A stretch of 64,000 bases of DNA, taken from Drosophila persimilis. Lineage: Eukaryota; Arthropoda; Insecta; Diptera; Drosophilidae. The DNA lies in NCBI RefSeq assembly GCF_003286085.1, contig NW_020825289.1:9362001-9426000 (forward strand), given 5' to 3'. Under the pieces are notes generated by a model, which ran no database searches, had not been told where the DNA came from, and saw only the letters and a list, made by a program, of their open reading frames with translations. The first letter of the stretch is position 1. Every line of letters begins with the position of its first letter. The translations under genes were made by a program, and so were the position numbers. This document shows, one piece after another, positions 1-13,000 of this stretch.

Positions 1-1845
1 GGATTTTCTACGTGTCAAAATACCGTGGCGGTTACCCCATATGTTATGTTTCCTCATAGCATTAGAGCTAATGTGGATGTACCACAGAGTATCCTATTCT
101 TACAGCCACCTCTGCGTATGCGCAATGCTCGTGGGATGGTTTGCTGTTGTGGATGCAATCAACGCGGTGTCAGCATTTCAACTCGGCGCCATTCAAAAAT
201 GGAAATTAATTTTTCAGCCATGACAAGGCAATTAATTGTATGTCCCTGTCGCCGGTTGTTGTTGTTGGTGCTTTCCCTTTTGGCTAAAACTAAATTTTTT
301 ACACTTTCATGTACGCAAATGTGTGTAAATCAAAATAAATGTTGCCAAATCACGAACTTAATTTAAATGTCACGACGGGAGGAGCGCTGACAGCTGGAAA
401 ACGCGACTACAGAGTAGATTCAGTATAGTATCGTTTCTGTGCGTTCTTTATAGTAGCAGCACTCTTAAAGAATTCTTGCTGCAGCTGTTGCCAGATCGAA
501 AGGGAAACGAGGCGGCTCGAACATCTCTCCTTAATGTCCTCTTTCAATGCGTTTATTTATGCATTACGAATTACTTGGAATCTGTGGCAGTTGTCGCTCC
601 CCGTCGGCCATCCTCCATCCGCCACTCACCATCCGCCATTCGCCCCATTCGCCATTGCCCGGCATCCGGCATCAGTTTTCGCCATTTTTCTTTCGCTTTC
701 CCAGAGAACTGCACGCGCCATTTTCGCAGCCGTTGGATAAAGGGGAAATCGAAATTAAACTGTCCGAAAGGCTGCGGACCAGCACAATTTACGAGCACTC
801 GCGTGCTAAACGTGGCCCAGACAGACACAGGACGTTCTCCTCCCTCCTGCCATCTACGGCCGGAGCGAGCTGCGTGTCCTTTCATTTGGCCGCAAACATC
901 CGCTCAGTGAAATGACTTTGTGGTTGGTTTTACATAACTCTGCGAGTCGGCCAAAGAGGCGTGAAGGGAGGGGAAAAGATTGTGCTGGACAAGGATTAAG
1001 TCCTTGCTGGGATTGCATGTGTGCATTTGATTTTTGGCTCCTTCATTGTGGATGGGATGGGGCCAACATGAATGTTAAATGCACATTTGTTTCCGGCCAA
1101 CGCAAGCTCATGATTATTTTATTGAGCCGCTGCGCCCGGGATAACCTTGGAGCAGGAGGAATAACAGAGAAGCATGTCAGCCGATTTAGATTCGCAAGAG
1201 AGATGACAGTATAATAAACCTCTTGGATGGCTCTACATTCAGCAGTTCCATTCATAGTTTTGGCTGTGGCTACACATGTGGCCCAGTGGCTCGAGTCGAC
1301 TCGAGTGGCTTTGCTTTCGGTTCGCTGCACGCACAAATTGCCACTCGAATGGCTGGCTTACCTACCACTGTCCTCTATCCGTAGCGCTGTACATGTATCT
1401 TTCCATCTTTGCGACTTTGCATCTGTTTCCCCCTACTCGTATCTGTATCCGAGCATGCACACATCTAAACATCCCTAAGCACAATATACATAGGTACTCT
1501 TGCAGCTACTTTGAAGCTACTTAACTGACAATCTTCCTCATCTTGAATAACGCAATTTTTTGCCAAATTGTGAAAGGGGTTTGGTCCGGACCCGTTCCCT
1601 CTCCCAGCACTTATTGTATCTTCTGATTTGGGGCAGAAAAGTAAATAAAATAAAATCCACAAGTCCCTAGCCAAAAACTTGTGTCGAGCTCAAGTTTATC
1701 TACTCCGTACGTAGTATTATTCGATTGAGATACATACAACCACTGATAAAATCGTTATCCTCACTCAATCTAAAGCAAATATCTGATAGAGAAAGGTCAG
1801 GCCTGTGATAAGATTCGCAGTTGGTTACGAGCTCGTCAAATGTCC

Positions 1846-1871
1846 TCTCTTCTCTTCTCTTCTCTTCTCTT
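1846..1871. repeat. (TTCTC)n microsatellite
   Basis: Five tandem copies of a 5-bp CT-rich unit. Simple sequence with no evident gene association. Confidence 0.9.
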
Positions 1872-4800
1872 GAGGAGATGATGCTGTTTCCTCTTCAAAA
1901 GTGATAGCGGTTACCAATGGCAGGAATGGTAATATGGATTATTAAATAATCCTACAAACAGGTGCAACCCACTAATATCCTTCGATATCTCCACATGGAG
2001 TGTGGAACATCCGTTCTGGAATGTGGACTTGAGCGATAGCAGGGAAACCTTCCACCCAAAACTATTTCAATTTCCAGAATTTGTTTACAGGAAGATGGTC
2101 CGAAGTACGAGTTTTCCTCTGTGCATGTCACAGGCATAATTTCAAACGACTCTCCTCTGCACAAAGTAAAGAGGAAAGCAAAGGCATTCTCAGGATTTAT
2201 TTGGCATGCATTCTCAGCTTGATGCTTGACCGAAGCAAAGATATATTTGGAATGCATTCCGAGCTTGCGGCATAGCTGCAACCAAACACAATATATGTAC
2301 ACAGATATAGATACTATTCTCGCATATGAGCAAACTTGTGCCACAATCACAGATGGCACAACACTTGGTGGCAAAGTTTCTTGCAATAACTGCACAAGTA
2401 TACATAGAATGGCAATTGCAATTGCGGTTTCCAGACTAGGACATCATTAAGTAGGCCCGACCAAAGGACTTCTGTCAGAGGAAATGGTCCTCACATGACA
2501 TTTAATACGGACAAACTTCGGTGGGAGGCCTGACATTAAAATTCTCATGGAGTTCAGAGCAGTAATGACAACTGGAAAACTATAATTGCAGAACGTTATT
2601 CCTGATTTTCTTTGGGTCATCTGCAGCAGCAGCAAAGTCCAGGAAGTTGGTCTTCATTTCCTCTGCTGATTGAAATTGTTTCTCTGCCTTGTGTTCTTTC
2701 CTTGCAATCTGTTTTGCTTCCCAATGATGCATGACCAGAACAAAGACATAGATATAGACACTATACTCACTTGGGGTGATAAATTGAAGCCCAAGTCCCA
2801 GAAGTTCCAAAGCAATACCAGAAAAGATTCGATGGGAGCCAGCTGCGAATATTTATATGCTCGAGAATAACTCAAAGCGACTTAACTCCATCGATGATAG
2901 AGATTAAACTTTTGCTCGAACAATGTCAAAGCATCAATTTGTCCGGAGACGATGACAACGAATCAAGGGATTGGGGATAAGACCAGATGAAAAGCAATCA
3001 CGGGCTATCAAGTCTCTATTGTATTGCTGAGGAAATTATGAAAATCCCACCCAGAATAGGCGAAGGCTTTTGTCGTCTTGACATATTTTAATGCGAATTT
3101 ACGCCAAGAAAGATGTGCGGCGGCGGGGTTGCCACTTGAGCCTGGTGGCCTCTGACAGTTGGTCAACTTTAATTTGCAGCCCTTTTGGAGGCCGACATCC
3201 TGGGCCCTTGGGAGTCGCCCGTCCTGATTCTGCCTCTTCCTTTGCCTGTTGGCAAGTTAGTGGCGCCGTCTCCCAGGCGACAGACAGCGCCTTGAATGTA
3301 ATAAATAAGTGGAGATACTCGTACTCGTGCTCCCCCAATGGTGCTGGCGCGGCGTACCTCAATCAAAGCATGTGCCACACACTGGAAACAGCAGCAGCAG
3401 CATCCGAATCAGACGAAATGCGGGAATGCCCATGTTTCCCTCTATCAACAGTGTCTTCAATAATTTTTTACACACCCACACGTGAGAATGCCATGCAGAC
3501 AGACAGAGAGACTTGGGTCGCTGTCATGTTATATTCCCGTTAGGCAGTTGCTGGCGCAAAGGGCAAAATTGCAAATAAGAAAGGAATAAAATAAAATGAA
3601 ATAAAATATAAAAAAAAACACTAGTACAACAAAAGAAAAATAAAGAATATAAAGTATGCGGAAGCTGAAATACCCTTTCAAATTAAATGAACGCCAAAGC
3701 TTAACTTGTATATAAAAGGTTGAAAGTACTTTGCATTAGGAAAATTCGATTTGGTACGAGCACAAAACACGAGCACAATGAAGTTTCAGGAAGAGATAAA
3801 TATCAGCATTCATTAATTAATACAAATTTAGGAAATAATCAACTACAAAAAAACCTCCTGGAAGAGGCCACCAGCCGAGGGTACCCTGCACGAAAGAGAA
3901 ATAACAGCTCCAAGTGTCATTTATCTCTCAGGGACGAAACTTTCCATCGACTTTCACTCAACACAAAAGTGCTGTAACTATGTGTGTATGATGCTTGTGT
4001 GTTTGCGTATGTGGGTGGGTGGGCGTGTGCCTGTGGTGCTGTGGAGATGTGGAGCTGACAAACTCTTTGCATATTTTCGCCCCCTCACTCGCCGCTCTCA
4101 GCACCCACTCATAGGGTGTGAGCCAAATTGATTTGACAAATATTTTGCTTGGCGTTTATTACATTTTTTTCGTTGGCCTCAGCGCCAGCTCTGGCCTCGG
4201 AGCCGTCGATGGTTGGAGGGCCTTTTCAGGCTTTAACCCCGTCATCGATGGCAGGGATTACGACGCACGCTATGGCAACAATTTCAATATGCTCCTGCTC
4301 CTGATCTGCTCCTCAGCTCTGCATGGCGCTACACGATAGATGCCACAATAAAGCAGCTGAAATTCCTCACGCTGCCACAAACACATGCTTGGGGGCCACA
4401 TTTAAATGTACAGCTGTGCATTGATTGCATTGTTGTACTTGTTGCACATGCCTCGCATGCACACACACACCAGCACAACGGCCTATTCCTTTAGGTACTG
4501 CATCAATCAATATGGAAACAAAAGCAGACCACCAAACATACAGGAATTCCAGAAATCCACTTCCAACTCTGACGCTAATATTCGATGCTTCGGAGCAAGT
4601 TACGTATTAATTAAGGGCTTGGAATTGGAACCGCATTTATGCAATTAATAGACTTATGGAAGACTCATGGCATCTGATTTGGAATATGCTAGATAACCTA
4701 AGGAAGAGCCAATTAAAGAATACTGAACGGGACACAAAAATACGCAATGATGGGCCAAAGAAAGACCACTGAAAAGTGAACAATAATAGAGTACAGAAAG

Positions 4801-6248
4801 TAGTTTTTCCTTTACAAAAGTACATGTGGGTTGGTTGCACAGTTATACTTTCATTGTACTTGCGGAATGCTTTGTGCCTATTGTTCCTTGGTCGATTTCA
4901 GAAAGTCTGTTTGAATTCTCGAATAGAAATGCAAGTACCATCGACTCTCGTTTTTAGAGCATACATTTCAGGATTCTTGTCTCCGGTATGTTTTGTTTTT
5001 TTTGTAACCATTACACCATCAAACGAGGATACATGAAAACAATATGAACTCAAAAGCATAATTTTGGGAAAAATGCGTAGTCATTCAAAGGTATCTCTGT
5101 TACTCTGGCATGAATAAATCTGCAGTAGAAAAATATCTATTAGATCCCGATGAAATATCGCTTGCACGATGCTTTCATGATGGTGTTGAGTATCTGCCGT
5201 GGTTTATTTGGGCGCAGACTCAGTTTAATTTTCACATTTTAGCCCAAAATTCACTGCTAGGGCCCCGGGCAGAGAAAGGCAGACAAACTGCGCTGCAACC
5301 GAATAAACCATTTACAAATACGAGTAGCATTCGAGCAAATATAGGCGATTGGCATTCCATTTGAATGAGCTGCATGGAGCGTCGGTCTTAAGCTTAAGGC
5401 AATTGTTTGAGTGCATTGTGCTGCCGTTGATGGATAGGATTCAAATAGCCAGAGGCGTGGGATCACGTAATGCACTTCCCCAGCAGCCACTGGGCCACAA
5501 AAACGAGGCAGCAAATAAGGCAGTGGCCAAAGTCAGCCACTAATTGCAACATTAAAGCTCCTTTTGGTTGCCACTGTGTGTGATAGGAGCAGCGGCAGCA
5601 GCCCCGAAGCAACATCCAAAGGATCAAAGTCTCTGCTGAAAGACTGAGGGCATACTTACCTGGGTCTCTCTCTCCTGCATCTGCTCACCATTCTATCCCT
5701 CCATACCTGCCGCCATGTAGTTGTGGTTACATGGACTGGGGCGACTTTAAGCGGGAGCTTTTCTGTGGCATGGCCAGAAAAGGAAAAGGAAGAGCTACGA
5801 GGAGATGACTCGCCTGTTTTAGATATGGGATTAACAGTCCGCAGAACTGTCAATCTGGTGGTTGCCAGAGTTTGAACGTAGCATCCCCACATGGCAGGCG
5901 CAGATGATTTTTGCGTATCGCATGCGTAGCATTGGAGCAACGCCAAGGCCAAAGGTATTGCCAACGGCAACGCCTGTGATGACTTTTAATTGAAAAGCAG
6001 AACCGGGGAAATGTTGTTAACTGCTCGCCACCGCAACATGCAACAAAATGATACATGGCCAAAGCTAGCAACAAGCCAATTTGTGGCGGGCGATAACTTT
6101 AAAATTGGCAAAGTTTTGCGATTAATTAAAATCGCTTCATGCCATTGATGAAACAATAACGAAAAAACTAATATTTGACAATTGCCAATAATCGCCAGAC
6201 AGCAGCATGTATCCGATGCGGCAAATTGCCTGTGGCAGAGGGTGCATG

Positions 6249-6326
6249 CAACAGCAACAGCAACAGAAACAGCGACAGCAGTAGCAGCTGCAACAACAGA
6301 ATGGAATCAGCAACAGAATCGGCAAC
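6249..6326. repeat. Imperfect CAACAG/GCAACA-type repeat
   Basis: Degenerate tandem CAACAG-like units interrupted by GACAGCAG and GTAGCAG. This is the common Drosophila CAG/CAA simple sequence, but here it is not in a convincing coding frame. Confidence 0.75.
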
Positions 6327-8666
6327 CAGAGGAGAGAGCAACAATTAAAACAAATCGAGAAGATAAAAGTGCTGTTTGTACGATGTTGCTGCTGCTGTTC
6401 GATGCTTTTTGTTGCCGCTGCAGACGAAAAATCTAGAGTCCATGAACCGACAATGGGATACCCTAAGACCTGCCTTTATTTCGCTTCTCCAATAAGCATT
6501 CATTCAAGTAGGGAAAACTGACGTTTTTCAATAACTTGTACATAAAAGGCAATAGCTAATGAGAAATGGGTGATAGTTGGTGGGCAATATCTATAGCGTT
6601 AAATAACAATAGAGCTCAACTTTGGTGCCTAATAGCTCCTCGAGGCCCCCGTTATCTCCGAAGATAAGCCCAGATCTAGTATATTACCATCACACCCACG
6701 GATTCAACGATTAAAGGGTATCAAAACTTCCAACCACATATACACACCACTACAGGCATGCAAATCGGTGCACCCGTCCCTTGCTCTCTATCTCTCTATC
6801 CATGCGATCCATGTGGTTGTTTGTGCCCATTTTTGTACCCTTGCAAGGACAAACTTTTATTTCGAACAATTGCCGCCGTGCAGACAAATTGAATTGAAAA
6901 CTGGGAATGTAACAAATTATGCAATATATATGAGTCATAAGCACACACTCCCATTCACATAAGGGGTGCGACATGTCTGTGCACATGCACTCTCGACAGG
7001 TGCCCAGTCGAACGCCGAACGAGGTCTGCTGTTTGATTGCAAAAATATAATTAAATGGCAACATAGGGGTTACGCAGGGGTTAGTGCAGAGGATGAACAA
7101 AAATCCCACTCAAAAAAGAGCTATTAAATATAAACGAAAAACGAGGGGGAACGTTGTGAGTTTCTGCTGCGACCGCAACTCTACATTTATACCCGATACA
7201 TAGAGAAAGACAGAGCGAAAAAGAATGAAATTGTTTTCATCATCCTGGTTATAATATTAATACGATTCTACATTTTTTTTCGTATCTTCTCGTATCTTTG
7301 AAATTGTGGATGCCGCAGATTTTCGCCCTTTGTAGGGAGCGGAAGTGGGCGGGACGAAGTTTTTAAATATACTTATAACAGTGACATATCACAGAAGTCT
7401 GGATATAAAATGTCGTTGCTCTAGCTCTAAGTCTCTCTTAGTCTCAGACCGACATGGCTCAATCGACTGGGCTATTGATGCTGATCAAGAATATATCTAC
7501 TTCCACATCCACTTTCACCACAAACCTAATATACCCCTATAGTCATTTTGAGTATTGTAACAATGATTTGCATGCATAAACCCGAAAGGGTGTAAACTAT
7601 TGGCAAACATTGCTCCATAAATTATGAAATTAAATTTTCAATTGCCCCACTTTTATTATTGTTTCCGCTGTATTTTTAAGTTTAGGAAAAATATATACAT
7701 AAATGACCAATGATAGACCGAAAAGAAGAATGACCTGAACGAAAAATTCAGGCAAAAGTTTTGAAAGACAGAAACGACTATACTGATGCATTAAGGCCTG
7801 TTAAGGAAATATCCATGATGGTCAATATATTCGAAGCGATTTCAAAATACCTATATATGTACTTCAAAGGTAAACTTCCATGTTAAGGGATGGACCCCTG
7901 ATATTGTAAATATCTGAAATGAGATCTATGTACGTCAACGTACGGAAGCTTAAAGCAGATACCCATTAAAGGAGAATCCCTGCTAGGTCTATCTTAAGAG
8001 AAAATTAAGTTAAATCTAAATGAAAGTCGCATCAAGGCAGAGCCGCTTTAAGGAAAATCCAAGGGAGTACTTCCATAGTCAGTTTGTATCGATCCAGATA
8101 AGCGTATCTGCAAAAGCGATGCAAAATTTCACTAGAAAACAAACCGAAAATTCAATTTAGCTGACATTTTACTTTAAATAGCTAATATGTATTTAGTGGG
8201 CGAGCCACCTCCGTCAAGCCTTAAGCTGACACCGAAAGAAATTTACTTTTCCCTTAGCCTTAGCTTGACCCCGGGAAAGCAGCTTATTGACAGCAACTTT
8301 AAATCACAGAGTAGGCCGCCCCGACTAAGACAAAGCCACCTGTAAGCCCCGAAACAGATAACACACCGCCTACCGGCCTACCGACCAGGAAAGACGGCAA
8401 AACCAAGCCACAAAAAAGAAAGAAAATAATTCAATTCCATAAACACTTGTTCACACAGTTCACGCAGATCACGTGGTCGCCTCGGTAAGCCCGGCCCAGA
8501 GACTTGGCTGAAACTTCATCAACACAAATTGTGAATTCCATACAAATAGTTTGACAAACTAACTTGGCTTTTCCCGAAACAGAAACTTGGCAACAGAGCC
8601 GGGATGATGGAGGGGAGAGGCTCATAGAGGGGGCGGCCCAAATGAAAGAAGTTTTGCGGTAGGCCA

Positions 8667-8699
8667 GGTCGGGTCGGATCGGGTCGGGTCGAGGTCGGT
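8667..8699. repeat. (GGTCG)n-type short tandem repeat
   Basis: Degenerate GGTCG/GGATCG units in tandem, about 33 bp. GC-rich against the surrounding AT-rich DNA. Confidence 0.8.
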
Positions 8700-9795
8700 T
8701 CTGGAGCGTAAGAGAGCATAAAAGAAATCTTATAAATCCAAAGCGGCAACAACACTTGCATACATCCCAGATACATACTATGTATATGTATAGCCATATA
8801 AGCATACATTTTGTGTGCAAAAACTAGATTGAGACAAAAGAACTTGTGGAGCTACAGAAATGGAAATGGAGGATGGGTGGCGGATGGTGGAGCAGCAGCA
8901 GGGGCAGGAACAGGAACTTATATGAGTATTGCCACTCGCACAGTTTTCATATCTTAGTTTTGAGCATTTCCGGCGCCAACTATTTGGTCACGTAGTGTGT
9001 GCCTCTAATGAATGCGGGGCAACTATACATACGAGTACGAGTATAAGCATGTATGTACATATGAATGTACAAGTAGGATGCGCGTGCCGCATATTATCGC
9101 TAAAGGTCGCACGGCGAACTCGAACTATTTGGCTTGGGGCACTCTTTCGGCCAGACTAGGCCACATATAATCAAAGCCATCGCCCATCCTCATCCACAAC
9201 AGCACCCACAGACACAGACATGTCTAAAGTCTTGCCGAAAACTTTCACCTTCTCCCATAAAGGCAGAAGAAATCAAAGAAAGTATAGAAGGAGGACAGAT
9301 CTGGGACCCCACTCAAAAACTTTTCAGCTTGTTTGGGCTCGGTTTTGGTTTTGAAATTACTCTCAACGCGCATTGATTGTCAACGTCCAGAAGGGAATTA
9401 AACTTTCTCGTCTCCCGTTTACTCAGTGGCTCGGCGGCTGTTTAAGTTTCGGCACGCAGCCGAATCAAAATCCTGCAGAGTTCTTAACCGTATTAGTGGT
9501 CGATTTTGGTCGGCCACACTGAGCTAAACATTTGATAAGCGGGAGAGGTCTGTTCGTTGAGTAAATAGAGCATAACATGTTGGAGTATCTGCGGATCGAT
9601 TAGCACGGATTGTTACGTAACCCCCTCACAATTACGAAATGCTTTTTACTTAATGCACTTATAATTGAAAAATTTCCAGAAATACTTACATACGTAATAA
9701 TAATAAATCCCATTCGTAGAAACACTTATCCGCACAATTCAAATATCAATCCCTGCTATTGTTGCATAAGCCCCATTCGATTCCATTCAAATGGC

Positions 9796-9846
9796 CACAC
9801 AACACACACATACATATGTATGTACATATGTATGTATGTACATATT
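9796..9846. repeat. CA/TATG compound microsatellite
   Basis: A run of ACACAC followed by alternating CATATGTATG units. Ordinary Drosophila simple repeat, about 200 bp before the first recognised exon of the Spatzle-family gene. Confidence 0.8.
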
Positions 9847-10041
9847 TATATACCACATCTGCATGGTGTAAAAGGCTCGTGTATTATGAATCCGTCCCCA
9901 CCGGACGCAACTGTTGACACTTTTCAGTTTATTGGCTGAGCCAACAATTTCTTTAACATTTCCATTTGTTTTTTCCATTTCCCTCTCTCGTATCACTCGT
10001 ATCACTCTTATCTCTTTTGTTTTTTGCTTCCACACTTACAG

Positions 10042-13000
10042 CTGCTCCTGGCCGCCATGCTGGCTGTGCGCTGCTTTGGCAGCGGGTCTTCCAGGCGTAC
10101 GCTTGCATTGGCCTGTGAGGAGGTGGATGCCACGGACGGGGACGCATTAGAAGCTGCAGTCGCGCTCGAAAACAATAGATATAGCAGTAATAACAACAAC
10201 TACAACTACGCGTTTGGCGACGTTGGTGGCATTGCGGATAGCAACGACAACGAGCTGAACAATGACAACTATAACTACAACAAAGCAGTGGCCAAATGGC
10301 AGCAGCACCAGGGGCTCCTACAGCAACAGAAGCTCTACGGAAATCCCATTTACAGCATATACGACTTCAGTCGAAGCCAGCCGCAGCAACGGCAACAACT
10401 ACGGCGTGAGTTTGATGATGATCCAGTGAATGCTGGCAATGACTTCCGTCTGCAATTGTCCGACTTAAATGCGGCCGTTCAAGGTGTGGGCAGGTTTGTT
10501 GTCGAGCACCACAACAGCCCGGACCAGGACAACGACAAAGACAACGACAACAGCAGCAGCAGCAGCAGCGAAAACAATGCTGACAGCAACAGCCAGCCGC
10601 AACAACGGGAATTGTTGCTGGAGCGCCGGAGTCGCATCAGTCGAAGGTAAGAGCCAGTGGAAGCACAGAAATCGCAAGCGAGAATTAGCACGAGTGCTGC
10701 CAATCTATGCGAATGAATGGATGTGGGATAGTCGGGATGGGTGTGTCGGGTATAGTCAATTTGTATTATCCGTGTATGAGAGAGTCAAAGTGAGTATGGA
10801 ATGAGTGGAATGGTCAAAGTGTGTGTGAGTGAGTGAGATGGAATGGAATGGAACACTGTGTATGTGCACATATGTACATATGTACATTTGCATGTGACTG
10901 CAGTGTCACCGAATATCATTGGAGATGAATGACGCATTGACAAATCTGTTCCTGTTCCTGCTAAATGGCAATGCAATGCCGTTATGCATGACGTAAGCGC
11001 TTAAGCTGATTCGTTGCTTTTCAGATTGCTCTCCCTCCCTTTGGCTTTTCCTTTTTGCTTTGTTCTTTTTTTTTGTGTTCTTTGTTTGGACTAGCGCGAT
11101 CAGGCTTAGGCGGATCATGTGATGTCTGTGCCATAGATTACGCAATCGCCCGGATGCATGCAAGTTAACGTACCCAATTCCATTGAGCTCTTATACGAGT
11201 TGTAAACAATCTTTGGCTTTCCAAAACGAAAACAATTTCAATCTTGGGCCTCCGCCTAATTGATTTCTAAGATGTACAATCTCAAGCGCCCCCGCCGCAA
11301 TCCCAATCTTTGACACTCGCCTAAATGGAAAACCAATGTTTGCCCACACCCGGCTTCTCATAAACAATCTCACTCCCGGCTTTCTGCAGATCCTGCACTT
11401 TAGGCCTTTTACAGTTCTCTCTTTGGATGACGAAATCTAATACTCGGGATGGCGAAATCAATTGAAATGTTTATAGAAAAACGATTCCCGAAAGGGATCA
11501 ACGATGCAAAGATCAGAAAGTTCAAATCAGTCTTGATCCAGCAGCGACACCGCAAAGTCTAGCTAAATATTAAGATCGCGCAATCCCTTGGCCCGGAATT
11601 CCTTTGTGACCCTCTACTTAAATCTATATCAGTGAAGTTCGAAGTAAAATAAAAACTTTTTAAAAACACAATCCGCTACCGCTATTGTTTAATTGGCGCC
11701 CAACGTGGGGCGACGTTGTCTAAAAAGCACCGAATGATAAAAGTGTTGCGTCGTGCCGAAACCCGAAGGACAATTAATTAATGGAATAAATCCTTCAAAA
11801 TTAAAAACGCGGAGTGACTGTGTGATATAGATAAAAAAAAGTGAGATAAAAAGGAAACAAACCGGAGCTTAGGGTGTGCAAAAACAAATACAAATACAAA
11901 TACAAATACAAATACAAATACCAATACAAATACAAATACAACGCAAAATACAAATAAAACAAAAAGCTAATCAAGGCAATTCGTAAATACAAAAAAAACC
12001 AAAGAAATCCAAAGTTTTTAAAAAACAAAACCAACAAAACCGACAAAACCAAAATACAAAGAAAGTGAAACGATCAGCGAAGCCAAAGAAGGAAGACCCC
12101 CAGAAGACCCAGCTGAGCAAAGAAATTTAAGAAGGAAGACCCGTTCGAAGATCTGCCAAACTAAGAAGGACGACCCCTACCGGATATTTCAAAATGTATG
12201 CGAATATACTAATACTGACTTTTGTTATATTGACGACTGCGGAAGTAATTGACTATACGCATAGTGACTATCTATTGCTCAAAGACGACAGAGACGTTTA
12301 CACTTATGAAACATACGCTGAACTTTTCCATATTACTAATTTGAGTTTTTATAGAGAGATAATTGATAAAGAATCCAAATATGTCAACAAATCAATTAAT
12401 TCAGACGATGAGTGGGAAATATCAATGGACTTAAGTCTATTAAAATTAATGATTTCAGAATTAGTTCCAAAACGGAAAGAAAGGGGAATAAATGAATTAG
12501 GTACCATTTGGAAATGGATAGCAGGCAGCCCTGATCATGACGACTTTTTGAAAATACAAAATAAAGTAAATGAATTAACTGAAAATAATAATAAACAATT
12601 TGTAATAAATTCCAAATTTTTCAAAGAAATTGAATTGCTATCAAATTCATTAAAGAATGTCATCTTCAATGAAGAAACGATACTGAGAAAGCATCGTTTA
12701 AAATTAATAACTTTTGACCTACTAAATTTAGTTGATACCATAACCCTCTTAAAAGTAAACATTTTCAATACAAAAATTTTAAATAAAAACGAAATAGAGG
12801 ACATTTATAAGCATGAAAAACATAATGTTGAACTGTCTGATCTGTTGGACATTGCAACGGTTAAAATAATTCGAAATGCAGATTTAATAATCATTTACAT
12901 AAAATATCCTCAAATTAAAGATATTTGCAAGTTTTACCATGCAAGAGCCATCTCACAAAATGATGGAATGTTAGTTATAAGTGAAAAAGTTTGTGAATGT

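Larger units (their letters stand above)
1..10041. other. Gene-poor DNA upstream of the Spatzle-family gene
   Basis: I find no convincing protein-coding gene in this stretch. Open frames are short, overlap on both strands, and lack domain-like composition or signal peptides. The DNA is AT-rich with scattered microsatellites. The first recognisable coding exon downstream begins at a splice acceptor (10039-10041), so at least one 5' exon of that gene must lie upstream, either here or before the window. I could not identify it. The interval is best read as 5' intron plus intergenic DNA. Confidence 0.5.

Noticed and set aside
476..915. Overlapping open frames on both strands around a CCATCCGCCACTC-rich stretch
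   Set aside because: They arise from a low-complexity repeat (CCATTCGCC-like units) that keeps several frames open at once; no frame looks like protein.
3091..3543. 150-codon plus-strand open frame
   Set aside because: No domain, signal peptide or coding-like composition; overlapping frames are open on the other strand and no promoter or splice context supports it.
11191..11373. Identical 60-codon minus-strand frames in both LTRs (also 13654-13836)
   Set aside because: Presence in both copies only reflects the LTR repeat, not a gene.
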